A DNA stretch of 64,000 bases from Tetrahymena elliotti 4EA (taxonomy: Eukaryota; Ciliophora; Oligohymenophorea; Hymenostomatida; Tetrahymenidae): positions 448,718 through 512,717 of the forward strand of contig JH720358.1 in NCBI GenBank assembly GCA_000231825.2. The letters run 5' to 3'. The notes beneath the pieces were generated by a model. The model saw only the letters and a program-made list of their open reading frames with translations. It searched no databases and had not been told where the DNA came from. The position numbers and the translations under genes are program-made. This document shows, in pieces, positions 10,601 through 23,328 of the stretch. Every line of letters begins with the position of its first letter. Within the stretch, counting starts at the first letter, position 1.

Positions 10601-13600
10601 TAAATTGATAGTGTAACATAATAAATCAATCTTCAACAATTTGCTGATTTGTAAAATTTATCATTGGCTACAGATGTGATTTATGATCAATTGACTTAAA
10701 GAATATACTTTTATAGTACATCAAAGAACTAAATGAAGAGCTTAATATATTATATCTTATACTAAGACATATAATTGGTATTGAAAGGGGATTTAAAAAA
10801 TTCTTAATTGAAATATGAATATGTTCCTCAGGATATTATGAAATTTATTAAACTTAATATAATCAACATATTCTTTTATTAATGTGTCAATGACGAAAGG
10901 AATACCCATCAGCTAAATCAAGATGAAAGTTCCTCGATCCTAATTATAGTAACATTCAGAGAGATTTTAACAGTTGCATAAAAATTAGATCCAAAATCTA
11001 CTTAAATATTTAGAGTTTTAAATTATTTAAATTCATAGTATTAGATACTAAGGACTGTTATCTCTGCACCTCTAAAAGCTATTATCATTTTTCCTGCACT
11101 ATAGAGAACACTAGAAATAAGAAGTGTAGTAAAATAAAACCAAGCAGTTTATTTAAATTCCAAAGACAATCTTTTTTATTCTGTAATTTATTTTGTTGAT
11201 GAAGAATAACATTCAAGATTTATCCTTTGTTCAAGTAAAGGATGCTAATATTTCAAACTAGAAAAAATCAAAAAGGACTAGCAATAAATATCAGAAAATG
11301 ATTTTGAAGATAATTAAACATCTAATAATAATTAAAAAAATACACAAACCAATAGATTTTTAGATTAGATTGATATTTAAGCTTAATTATTAAAGCAAGA
11401 AAGCTCTGCTATTGATTCAACCTATTAAATTGTTTAAATCCTTTCCTACACTTAACCATCAGTAGTAGTTTCTCTCTAGAATATACCTATTTATAATTTA
11501 TTCATTGAAGCTCTACAATATTAAGTAGCACTGAATATTAGAGATTATGAAACAGGTAAAGTGATTAGAGCCGTTGATCTGAGAAATGTAGCCTCTGTAG
11601 GAATGATGTATAACAAATATCTAAATAATCTACATGTACTAGGTTAGGATTCTCTTATCATGATGGATTTATCAGAAATAATGACTTATAATTCTCAAAC
11701 CATAACTGAATCAATTTCTCCTACTTTTAATATAATTAATTGCTATCATAAAATGAAATACTCTGGCTAATCAATAGTGAATTAAAGTTATTACTATTTA
11801 ATTGGTAGCTAAAATGGGATCATTCTCAAGCAGGATTTTGAGCAAGATGTTTTTCAGATTGAATTATCTATTGAATCAGAAATTCTTGGGTCGTTTACAT
11901 TTAAAGGTTAAAAATATTTTTATTCATAAGGTGTGATAATCAAAGTTACTTAGACTGAAAGTAACAAAGATATTTATTAAAAGTATCTTAACTTCAATAA
12001 TCAAGGATACAAAATTCTAAAAGAAAAATAAGAAAATAGTTAAAACTAAAATGATAATGAGTATTTAATTGGTATCTCCTATCCTCTAACAATCAAAGTA
12101 TATAACCTTTAAAATGATAATATTGTCTTGTTAAAGGAATTAAAATTGTAAAATAACATCCTTAACATTTCGGGAGATAACTAAGTTTATGAATAGTAAG
12201 CTATAATAGCTGACATTAGTGGAAACTTATATTTAATTTATCTAGATGGTTAAAAAAATGTGTAAATGTCATACACATCTATTATTTCTGATCAATCAAC
12301 ATTTATTCAATCATCTATTATTGATTAGGAATTAAAGTTAATAATAGTTTATGATAGTAAGAGCTTAATTTCATTCTATTCTCTGCAGGATAATTACACT
12401 TTATAAAAAATAACAAAATTCTCTTACTCATAAAATCAACTAAACAAAAAAATATTTTATGATGAATAGAACCATTTACTGATATACAGATCAAGTAAAA
12501 TACCATCTTTTATTGCTATAAAAATAGAATCATTAGACTCATAAAAAATAATTTCTTCAATAGAAATGGTAAACTTTTCTAAAGACACCCCAGAATTGAA
12601 AATATCAAAATTAAATGATGGTGTTCAATATTTAATTATTATTTAACAAAATTTCATATAAGTGCACGAATATTACAAAACTGTAGATCAAAAAACAACT
12701 TTTCCAATGGTTATGTCTCTATAGAATTCTCTTCATTTAGTATCATCAGCTTAGATCATATAATATTAGATGTCAGAATAGCTTCTTCTTCTTATCATAA
12801 CTTATGAGGATTCACTAGAAATTTATAAATTTAACAAATTTCTATCAAATTTCATTCATAGCAATAATTATATGAGAGACAAATCACCTTAATTGTTTTT
12901 CTAAAAATAATTCAATTTTCCTAATTTGTTAACAAATTATCTGTAATATAGTACTAGTGATTAAGCTAAAGGTAGTTCTGTTTAGGCTTCAGAAACTTTA
13001 ACACTTCTTGGTTATTCTTAAAATGGTTTCTTTAAATTAGATCTCATGTTAGAAAGTGATAATATTCAAACAAAATAATGCTAGATTGATATTTACCAAA
13101 CAAGCTATTTATCTCTTTCAAATATTTTCAATATGTATCAAACTGGTCTTATATCTATAGCTAATTCTGCTTCTACTAAATATCAAGTCACAATTTATCT
13201 CTAAGATTCTAATTAGCTTTCCATCATACCTGAATTCCCATCTTTCAAAGACTACAATTTTGTAATTAAAGCAATCAATAGCAATTAAGAATATAGTATC
13301 TAAAATCCTCCTTAAGTAAATCTTTAACTTACAGATAAACTTGTTCAATCAATTTAGCAGTTAAGTAATGTTAAATTTTAACAATTATTCATCTAAATTA
13401 GCCAATCTGAATCAGAGTTACTTTTCTTCTCAAAGAATTTAAAGTTTGTTCAATTTGATTAATGCTTTTGGAAATTTTTAGAGCAAGATAAAAATATAAA
13501 ATAAAACTTGCTATTCAAGAGTAAAACAAATTTAAATTCTTAATAAGACTAATATACTTTTAATAATATTTAATACCTCATAAATTTTTAGAATGTCACC

Positions 13601-16600
13601 AATATCATTTTCAACAAAAACATTATATTAGAATCTTAGATTTAATAACACATCTTCTCAGTTGAAGGAAAAAACAGTTAGCTTTAAATGATAGAAACAA
13701 TATTTTATAAAAATACAATTCTTGGCTAAAATTGTTTAATTGTAAGAGAAAATGCAAAAGTTGATATGTAAAAAGTTAGCTTTGAATCTAACCAATTAAT
13801 ATTAAATGATTTTGATTTGATAAATAATTAATTTCCACCAATTTTGCTATTTTTAGGCATATCTGAATTTAATTCTTTAAACCTAACTATGATGAGCAAC
13901 AATCTTTCCTTCGAAAGCGAGAATACCCTTACTAGCGAAAATGCAATACCCTCTTTTATTTATGCAATTTAGTGTTTTGCCTGTGATAGTGTGAATTTAT
14001 AAACAACTAATTTTGGTAATAATGAGAATATTCTTTTTTACTAGCAAAAAAATAGCTATTAGATTTACAATGAAGAATAAGACATTGTAATTAACATAAA
14101 AACTGATTTACCTAAATTTAATTCAACTTTAACAAATTTACAAGATAATAATATTGCTGTCTAATTTTCAACTATCATAGCACAGGAATATGGAGGATTT
14201 ATTTATTTAGAGTAATCTTTGGTACAAATTAAGGATTCTTTATTTAAAAATAATTAATATACAATAAAATTTAATTCTAATGAACTATATCTCTATGTTA
14301 AAAAAATGTTTTCTGTGATAACCCTGAAGCAGTCATATTCCATATTAATTGATAATTCCGAATTCTTAAAGAATCAAATGATTAATGGTGGAGCCTTATA
14401 TATTGAAGAGTGCTTAAATTAAATTATTATTAACAATAATAAAATCATAGATAATTAAGCATAAATAAATGGAGGAGCTATTGTTTTGATTAGATATACC
14501 AATATAGATGATTATACAGCCACTCTTAATACAATTACAGGTAATATTGCATAAATTTCTGGTGGAGCTCTTCATTTAGAATCTACTACTATACGCATGA
14601 AAGATAATGATATATAAAATAATTCTGCCTCAATAGTAGGAGGAGGAATCAGATATATGAATATAGTACCACAATTTATTAAAGAATAAAATTAATTCTA
14701 TTTTAGAAATCTAGAATATGCAAGTATTGAGTATGGAAAAGATAGATTTAATAACACAATACAAAACAATAAAGCTAAAATATTTGGAAATAATATTGCA
14801 TCTTATTCAAAATATGTATCATTAATCTACAATTACACTATCATTGACAAAAATTAACCTATAAGCTATAAAATTAGTTCAGTCTAAAGTGGTAAAAGTA
14901 TCTCTGACTTACAAATATTCCTTCATGGTAAATAAAAGACATTATTTCTTTTTATTTTTTTTGTTATTTACTAATTATTATATTAAGTTAACAATATATT
15001 TGTTTAAATACAAAAAAGATGAAGAAGGTAATATGATAGATCTATCTAAAGCATCTAATGATGATTTGATCAGAGCCTAAATAGACGAAGTAGTAAATGA
15101 AATAATAAACTCAAAGGCTTCAGCTTTTATAGCTTAGAATTCAACTAATTTATTAGAATTAGACGAAGTAACTGAGTTCTCATTCACTAAAAACGGCTAC
15201 AATTTTAGTAGTATGGAAGTAGTAGGTATTCCAGGAAGTTAAGAACCTAGTTATCTTTAAATTTATGATATCCCACTTTACACAAGTTACTTAGAAGGGG
15301 ATACAAATTTTATCAATATTTCTTCTACTCCTATTTAGGTTGAATTAAATTTTAGAGAATGCTAAAAGGGAGAAGTTCAAGTAAATTCTACAAAAAATTA
15401 TCTGTTTAAGTGTAGTGTTTGTCCTTTAGGAAAATACTAATTAAAGGATCCTAATTTTCTAGCTCTATCTGATTAAGTTTGTCTCCCATGTCCTTTAGAA
15501 AAAGCAAATTAATGTTATGCAAATTAAATTGAGTTGAAGAAAGGTTATTGGAGGAAAAATAATGAAACAGATGAAATCATTTAATGTGAACCCAATACCT
15601 TATTCTGCAATGGAGATCCTAAAACAAATTATTGCAGTGAAGGAAGAATAGGACCTTTGTGTGAAACTTGTGATATATTTGGAGAGGTATGGAAATAATC
15701 ATACTTTCATTCATCCATCAAGACATGTTCTAAGTGCCATTCTTTTGATATTCATGCATATTTAAACATTTTTCTTATGATTATGATTTTCTTCTACATT
15801 ATAATTGTAGTTAGAGGAATTATACTTAAAGCTGAATCATAAATTTACACAACTTATTTACGTAAAACGGGTTTATTTATTGCAGGAACAAGTGCTGAGG
15901 CTGATTAATCTACTATTTACATAAAAATGCTTATCACATATCTTTTTATTTCTACTTCTTTCTTTAGTTTTAATCTTTTATTCCCTCTAGAAGTAATTAG
16001 TTTAACATCTTCTGTAAGTAATCCTATTAAAGTCTCCTATTTCAGTGCTGATTGCTTCTTAAAAGATTTTAGAAAATCTTCCCCTTTACCTTATACAAGA
16101 ATGATTATCCTTTAAATAGCTCCCCTTATTTTCTTTGCTCTTATCACTGCTTTCTTTTATATTCTTTAGAGATTTTTTTTTAAATAGAGATTTAATAAAA
16201 AATACTTATATGCTTCAATTTCAACCATTTTTATCCTATTTCATGGTAGTATCTCATAATCACTATTTGAATTAATCTCTTGTAGGACAATAGGCTCAGA
16301 CAAATATGTCTAAATTTATCTAACAAAATAGTGCTATGATGATGATCATAGATTTTACTCACTGACATTGGGTTTACCCCTAATTATCATATGGGTTTTT
16401 ATCATCCCAATATCAATACTTTTTTACATGAGAAGCCAAAAAACAAAACTAGATTCATTTTAAAACTTATATCGTTTTGGGAGTATTACCCAAGAATACA
16501 AAAGGAAGGTATATTATTGGGAAATAGTAAGAGTTTATCTTAGAATTATCATATCCTTTTTGGTTTCTTTCTTTTTAAGCAACTCTATGTTTAAAGGTAA

Positions 16601-18105
16601 ATTTAAATTTATAAAAAATATTTAAAAATTATTTTTTTTGAAACAAAAGGAATATCTGTCTTAATTATTATTCTTATTTATTGGATTATGCTTAGTAAAT
16701 ATTAACCTTATATACAAAAATCTCTAAATAAAAGAGATAAAAATGTTTGTATGGTAGAAATGATAATTATTATCAGCTGTACTTTTATAGACAACACTAG
16801 CTTTAGTACTTTAAAGATGGCTTTCAGTATAATAGTTTACATATTACATGCATATTAGACTATTTCTCTTATCTACTTTATAATATATTCTTACTATCAC
16901 AAAAATTTAACTAAATTTATTTAAGTAATAAATAAAATTGTTAGTAAAATTAATTGCTTCTTTTCTAAAGAAGTACGAGAATCTTTAAGATACTCCTCCC
17001 TAATCCACAAATATAGTAGATTTAAGCACTGGTAATTTTTGAGGTAAGATTAAATAAATTATTTCATATTTTCACTCTCTTTTAAACATAATTATTACAA
17101 AAAATATAAAAATTTTGATAAAACCCTTAAATTTATTTAATATTTTTAAAGAAATAAAATAAAAAGAATAATTTGCAATGTTTATATTAATTTAAATTAA
17201 ATTAATATTTTTACATTAAATAAAATAGATTAAATGTTCACTAAGCTATTCTCTATAGGAAATCAAATCCAAAACATAAAATGCTCTCAGCTTAAACAGT
17301 AAGAATTTCATAAGTAAATCATGTTAGAAAAATAAGAAGCTAGTTAAATTTTCTGCTATCAAATCCAGATAACTCTAAGAGCTATGTTTAAATAGACACT
17401 CCATTTTAAAGAGATTCTAGTGCTTCTCATCAAACTTAAAACTTCGATGATTTGAAAATCAAAAAAATGCAAAGTATTCTTCAAGATAGACAAGGTTTAG
17501 CATTTCATAGCCCTTAGAATAGAGAATAAAATCCTAAAATTTTATAAAAAATACCTCTCTAAAGTTAGTTTAGTAAAATAAATGCTCCTTTAAGATATAT
17601 TACAGATGTTTCTTCTTCTAACTTATCTAATAATAACTAAAATACATACAGTGATAAATCTTGTTTTGTTTAAGAATCTCAGATAATTCTAGAAAACAAT
17701 ACATACAGAATTTATTAAACTAAAGAAGTCAACAATTATTTACCTTAAGTCCTAACTTCTTATCAGGTTACTAATTTTCCAACTGTAAGGCCTCTTAATG
17801 AAAATAGCTCAAAAGCAGATGCATTAGAAAGTAATTAGACTAATCTTAATTTTTCATTCACTGAAAACTAAGAGCAAGGATAACCTACTTAAATTAGATT
17901 ATAATCTGGATACATTCAAACAGCAGGTAACTTATAAACAAATGGTTAGTTAAATTACACACATAAAACTCTTGAAGAATAAGTATTTATAACATATGAT
18001 GATATAGAAGGAAAAGCAAATTTCAATTATGTTGAATAAGGAATAGATTAGTTAATATCTATTAAGAGGAACTAAAATTATAAAAATAAATAAAAGTAAG
18101 AATGA
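7689..18105 (+). CDS. giant multi-pass membrane protein with beta-helix and Cys-rich ectodomain
   Basis: Exons 7689-8063, 8108-14927, 15019-16596, 16650-17043 and 17229-18105 total exactly 3,348 codons (3,347 residues) with no in-frame TGA. Order seen: a long N-terminal region with irregular beta-propeller-like strands (residues 1-2100). Next come parallel beta-helix repeats with GGAL, GGAI, GGAL and GGGI turns (about 2218-2302). A Cys-rich, EGF/furin-like block with CSVCPLGKY and GRIGPLCETC follows (about 2530-2630), then roughly eight to ten hydrophobic helices (about 2650-3010). A hydrophilic Q/N/S-rich tail of about 300 residues ends the protein, presumably in the cytoplasm. This architecture resembles a ciliate-expanded family of large surface proteins of unknown function. 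No signal peptide is seen at the chosen ATG, so an upstream exon may be missing. A possible further 60-bp intron at about 9257-9316 would also keep the frame. Confidence 0.85.
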
Positions 18106-18251
18106 AAAAAGTTAAAAATATTTTATGCTTCATTCAAAAAAAACAAAGAAATACCATTTATGTTTTTAAAACATTATTTTAAGTTTATTAAAAAATTATT
18201 TTTATTTATTCCTAATTCTTAAAATGAAAATTAAAAGTTATTTTTAATATT
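18106..18251. other. 3' flank of the giant gene
   Basis: AT-rich sequence up to the N gap; nothing seen. Confidence 0.5.
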
Positions 18252-18351
18252 NNNNNNNNNNNNNNNNNNNNNNNNNNNNNNNNNNNNNNNNNNNNNNNNN
18301 NNNNNNNNNNNNNNNNNNNNNNNNNNNNNNNNNNNNNNNNNNNNNNNNNNN
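18252..18351. other. assembly gap (100 N)
   Basis: Exactly 100 N, the usual placeholder for unknown length. It ends directly at the first base of the palindromic repeat, so the repeat probably caused the break. Confidence 0.95.
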
Positions 18352-18395
18352 TAGCCGATAAGGCAGTACCCTAGGGTACTATATATATATATAAT
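18352..18395. repeat. palindromic repeat element, copy 1
   Basis: It starts TAGCCGATAAGGC, continues with the perfect 16-bp palindrome AGTACCCTAGGGTACT, and then a (TA)n run. A near-identical copy lies at 61972-62022. Its left part may extend into the N gap. Confidence 0.85.
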
Positions 18396-19122
18396 TTATT
18401 TTGAATCAAATATTTCTTACTCATTTATCTAATTTCTGTCAAGTTTTTAAGTTTTTGAAATTTGTTTAGTCGAGAGATTAAATTTATATTTATTTAAAAA
18501 ACTTAATTTGAAATATCTGGTTTTCTTTTTTAGTTCCAATTTATTAAAGACTTAAAAATCAAGAATTGATTTTAATTTTTTTATGAAATAATCAAAAAAA
18601 ATGTGATAAAAATAAATTAACAATTTGTAAATTTTAGTAAAAAAAAACTGGACTAGAAATGTATTTGAACTATTAAAGGATAAAAAGAAAATATTACCTG
18701 CATCAAGATATTGTTTTGAATTATTCATCATATGTATGGATATGATGAAAAATAAGGAGATATTTTATGAGTATATTTATCCTTGAATTTATTTTTGAAG
18801 CTTTTAATCAAATTAAAAATACTTGGAAAATGTAAAATTACATCAAAAATTTATTTATTGAGGTATTAGGGTGAAACATCCTACATTTTTACTTGGTTTT
18901 AAAAATATTTTATTGGGGAAAAGAGAATTTAACATGAAGCTTTTTTAGGTCTGAATAATAAGAAAATTTATTAATAATTACAAAAAATTCTGAAAATTAA
19001 CCGTTTTTATTAATTTCTTATTATTAAGATTAAATTTGAGTAGAAATAATTAGATTTCCTCTTCAAAACCAAATAATTAATTTTTTAATAAAAAAAATAA
19101 ATTGATAAAACAACATTTTCAG
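18396..19122. other. intergenic
   Basis: AT-rich sequence upstream of the knottin-like gene; no coding or RNA signal recognised. Confidence 0.5.
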
Positions 19123-19311
19123 ATGAAAGCTTTACAACTATTATTGATAGCTTTTGCTCTCATTTTATCTCTTGTAGGTGCTAAGAAGCTTCCTAATTAG
19201 GCTCCTATTTCACCATAACCTAGTTGCGCAGGATTTTTTGAGGATTGTGAAACAGCATCTGATTGCTGTCCTGAATTCAAATAATGTTATGAAGGAATGT
19301 GCATGGAATGA
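19123..19311 (+). CDS. small secreted cysteine-knot-like peptide
   Basis: A single exon of 62 residues. Residues 1-20 form a clear signal peptide (MKALQ then a hydrophobic LLLIAFALILSLVGA core). The mature part is short, starts with Pro/Gln-rich sequence, and carries six cysteines spaced C-x6-C-x5-C-C-x5-C-x4-C before the TGA. This spacing fits the inhibitor-cystine-knot (knottin) pattern, in which C1-C4, C2-C5 and C3-C6 normally pair. Knottins act as protease inhibitors, channel ligands or antimicrobial peptides in other organisms; which of these applies here, if any, cannot be told. The gene stands alone, with over 700 bp of AT-rich DNA on each side. Confidence 0.75.
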
Positions 19312-20826
19312 TTAAAAAATAAACTACCATAAATTTATTTTAGAATTTAGTTGTTTATATTTTTATGTTTCAAAGTATTTTAGTTTTTACTTAAATATTT
19401 GTTTTGTTTAGCAAAGATTTTTAAAAACTAGCAGCCATATGTACAAAAATTTTTTAATAATAATATTACTATCATAGATATGATATAAATCATTTACAGC
19501 AAAGTTATCAAAGATAAAAAATTAAATGCAAGTATTTAGTTGCTAAAATAATTTGAATTATTAAAAATTATATTTTTATAAGTTTTTAAAACAAAAATAT
19601 TTTTTTGATCTTCTTATGAATAAACAGATTTTTTGAATTTTAGATTTCTTAAAAATATCTTAATTTTAATTAATTTTTAATATTTCTTATTATATTTTAA
19701 AAAAGTATTAAATAAATATACAAAATTTTACAAAAATAATATTAGTAAATAAAAATCCAAAAATACTTATTATTATTATCAAATATTGAAAATGATAGTA
19801 ATAGTATTTAATAGCATATTATCTATCTACAAAATTTTTAAATAAATATCCTATAAATTTTAATTTTTCTATTTAAATATTATTGAATAACATTTATAAA
19901 AATATTTTAAGTTTAGTTGTTGTGTTGAATAAAATGATAAAATAGCTAGATTGTTCAAAAAAGTATCTTAAGTTTTAATAATGTGTCTAGAATAAGAATT
20001 TCTAAATAATTATGAAAAGTGTTGAATAAAATTCTAAAAATCTCTTAAAATATAGCTTTTTATATATTTTTTAAAAAAACAAAATTTTTAATTAGTCTTT
20101 GTAAAATGTATTCTGATGATTTATATTTTACAATTAGTCTTTTTACAAAAATTGCCTATTTTCAATAACTCATTTAATTTTTAGTTTGACAAATCTGGTT
20201 AATGTAAGTTCATAATTTAGTTGAAAGAGTTTTTTTGGAAAATGATTTAAAATTAAAAAATAATTTATGTTTAAAATCTATTTTAATAAAATCATAAATT
20301 AATCTTTAAATGATTCAATTTCTTTTATTTCTTTTTTATCAATAATTTTTAAATTTCCATTTGATATTTTTTAATCATTTATCTAATGATAATAAAATTT
20401 TACTTTTGTTTTAAAGTTTGAAGAAAAAACAAAAAAATATCTTCAAAATTTAATTCCTTTAAAAATTTTTTTACTATTACACTCATTCTTTCATATTAGC
20501 TTGACCAAAAATAATTTAACAAATATTCTGGATTGCTTGAATGTATTTAGAAATGCTTCAAATTTTATTAAAAATTTTGAATAAAATATTTTAATTTAGA
20601 TAGCTGTTAGGAATAGTTTTATAAATTTAATAAAGAAATTTAAATATGTATGCATATTTTTGTTATGATAGTGTGTAGAATAGTATTAATTGAATTTTTG
20701 ATTGCTAAGGAAAATATTTCATGCATACAGATTAACGATATAGCTATATAGCAAGCATGAAGTATATAATAAAATAAATTTGAAATGCATTTATTATTAA
20801 TCTAATCGATTGTTGTTTAGTTTTTC
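19312..20826. other. long intergenic region
   Basis: About 1.5 kb of very AT-rich sequence rich in T and A runs between convergent genes. I see no ORF with coding character and no RNA gene. Confidence 0.5.
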
Positions 20827-22323
20827 TCAACCCAAAAGAGTCCAGTTATTAGTCCAAATGAAGGGGTGAATTCTGTGGAGGATACCAGTTTTATCTAAGT
20901 GATTAAGAGTTTTGAAGGGCTTGAATTGAATTTCTTCTCCAGCATCGATCTTAGCCTTGTTAGTTTCCAAAATCTTAGCCTTAACGTTATCTCTTTCCCA
21001 AGGAGCCTTACCACTTTCGAATTTTTCATGGACGTCAGCCTTCCATTCAGTTTCAGTAGAGCCGTGGATATGAGGATTGTAGATCCAGTTTCTGTTTTCT
21101 CCAATAGATCTACCTTCGTTTCTTAAGAATTATTCAACTTCTTCTTCAGTGAACTTTCTATTCAAAGGTTCGAAGTTTTAGCTATTTTAAAACAAAATTG
21201 TTATTTAAATTGATTCTAAGAAGAAGATAAATAAATAATTTTTAAATGAACATTTATTATTATTATTGTTGTTGTTATTGTTATCTAAGTGTTAATTTGA
21301 TAAATGTTATAGGATATATATCTTATTTTATTAAAGATACAAATGCATATTTCAAATATTTATAAACTAATTACATTAATGCTTCCTTGTTGGTGCTGTA
21401 GTAAATATTGGAGTACATTAATCCGTTCATTCTAGGATCATTAGAACCATATCTTCTAGAGGTGTAGTAGTAGTCACCAAGCTTGAAGAAAAAGTAAACA
21501 GTGGTAGCTTGAGCAAGGAATCTAGTAAAGGGTTAATATCTAAGTCTAGGGAAATATCTTTCCAAATAGTGGAAGTAGTTATTGCAGCAGTAAAGAGCAA
21601 AACCACCAGTGAAAAGACCTATTTTTTAAGGCAAAAAATTAAGTTGAAGTCAGATCATAATCCATATTAATAATTAAAGGTATTTAGAAGAGTATTTTGC
21701 ATAATTAAAGCTATCAATTTTGAGTATTTTAAAATATGAATCATAGTCAAAAAGATTTGTATGCTATCAATAAAGAAACTTGGTGGGTTAATTGACATAA
21801 ATTTAATAAATTTATGAAACTATTTAGAAATTTATTTTGATATAAAGTAATTGCTCACCTAAGATTTTACCGTTGACCTAATGGTTTTATAACCAAGCAA
21901 CTTATTCAGCTTCTTCTTTAGAAAAACCTTCAGCAATCTAAATATTATTTTAGAGAACAAATTAATATTTTAATTGAATAAAATGATTTTTAAGGATTTC
22001 TCATAAAGAAAAGTTGGTATTCAATATTAGATTTTTGACATTTATCTCCCATAATAATTCATTTTCTAATTATTTATTCTAATTTAATATCTAAATATCT
22101 AAGTTTTAGCTATAGATTAATGTGAAGCTATTTATAAAAATTATAATTCCCTATTTAGTCAGAGTAATCTAACCTAAAATCGAAGTATCGCTAACTTTCA
22201 TAAAATGGCTATTCAATTTAATAATTATATATAAATCCATACAAGAGTTCTAACACGGGCAGCCTCGCCTGTAAGCTTAAAGTTATCAGGATTAAAAATT
22301 CTTTCAAATAAGTGATAGACCAT
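20827..22323 (-). CDS. unknown conserved-looking protein, possible mitochondrial membrane subunit
   Basis: Four exons (22323-22243, 21937-21859, 21618-21375, 21181-20827) give exactly 253 codons, 252 residues. N-terminus MVYHLFERIFNPDNFKLTG. A helical segment follows, then a moderately hydrophobic stretch (GLFTGGFALYCCNNY, residues about 54-68) and a second aromatic one (ATTVYFFFKLGDYYY). The C-terminal half is soluble and charged, with W-rich motifs (ENRNWIYNPHIHG, APWERDN). Codon use differs from the neighbours: many AAG, GGT, TCC and ATC codons, as in highly expressed ciliate genes. Size, composition and expression bias would fit a ciliate-specific subunit of a respiratory or ATP-synthase complex, but that is inference; I do not recognise the family. 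The plus-strand ORF at 20899 is its shadow. Confidence 0.85.
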
Positions 22324-23328
22324 TTTGATTCCTTTTTTAAAGATTTATTAAAAGTCTCTTTTCTATTTAATTAATTTATATTTTATCTTCCTTTTTATTA
22401 TTCACAATATACATGAAAATAATAATCTTAACAGCATACATTAGATATATCTATCTATCAAAACAAATTCATTCATTTTTTCATTAAACCTGTCAAGCAT
22501 ACAATATAAATTCACAAAAATAAATCAAATAACTAAAAAGGCAAGTAAGAAGGATAGGATAGGATATATAGATACTATCTTTCTTTTAATGACTTCTTCA
22601 TTTCTTCTTTTTCTCCTTTGATTCATGACTATATGTTTTCCTCTTCCTTTATTAAAATAAAATAAATTAATCTTTAATTACTATTCAAGCCAGATAGCAA
22701 CAAAATAAGCGTGCATCCTGTCAATCAACACATTAATAGAGAAAAGAAAAATTTATTTTTTAACATGAAATTCTAAAAAATGAAAAGAGCAATTTTCATG
22801 GTTTAATTTGTAAATAACAAAGATAAAATTTAATAAAAAATAAAATGGTATTCAAAAAGTAATTAGTTTTATGTTTATAAAAATGAAAAAATCTTGTTTT
22901 GACTTTTTTTTACTCATTCTTTATTTCATTTTAATAAAAATAGCATTTTTAAAATATTCAAGAAAAAAAAATTTACTCTTCTTCAACACAAAAATTATCA
23001 CTTGCTTACAATTATTATTTTACAAAATAAATTTTTTTCATTTAAAAAATAAACAAAGAATCAACAAATATTCCTTAAAAATAATTTTTATTTTTTGAAA
23101 ATAATATGTAAAAATAAATTTATGATTTTATTTTTTAAGTTTGTTGTTAGTTATTATAATAAGTGTCTATGATTAAGTTAAAATTTTTGATTAGCTTCTT
23201 GGTGAAAGTTTTTATCATTGATTTAATACTGATTTTGTTCATAAATATTTTATCTAAAAAATTTGATAATTTAGAAGTGTATAGAAATTTTCATTATTAT
23301 AGATAGTTAGACAGACACAAATAAAAAA
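22324..23328. other. intergenic between divergent genes
   Basis: Shared upstream region of the 20.8-22.3 kb gene (-) and the U2AF gene (+). It is AT-rich, and the 75-codon ORF at 22871 is compositional. Promoters must lie here but no defined element could be recognised. Confidence 0.5.

Noticed and set aside
20899..21126. 75-codon plus-strand ORF
   Set aside because: It is the antisense shadow of exon 4 of the spliced minus-strand gene at 20827-22323.
22871..23098. 75-codon ORF upstream of U2AF
   Set aside because: Its composition is almost only F, I, K, L and N, with no start context or motif; a chance open frame in AT-rich DNA.
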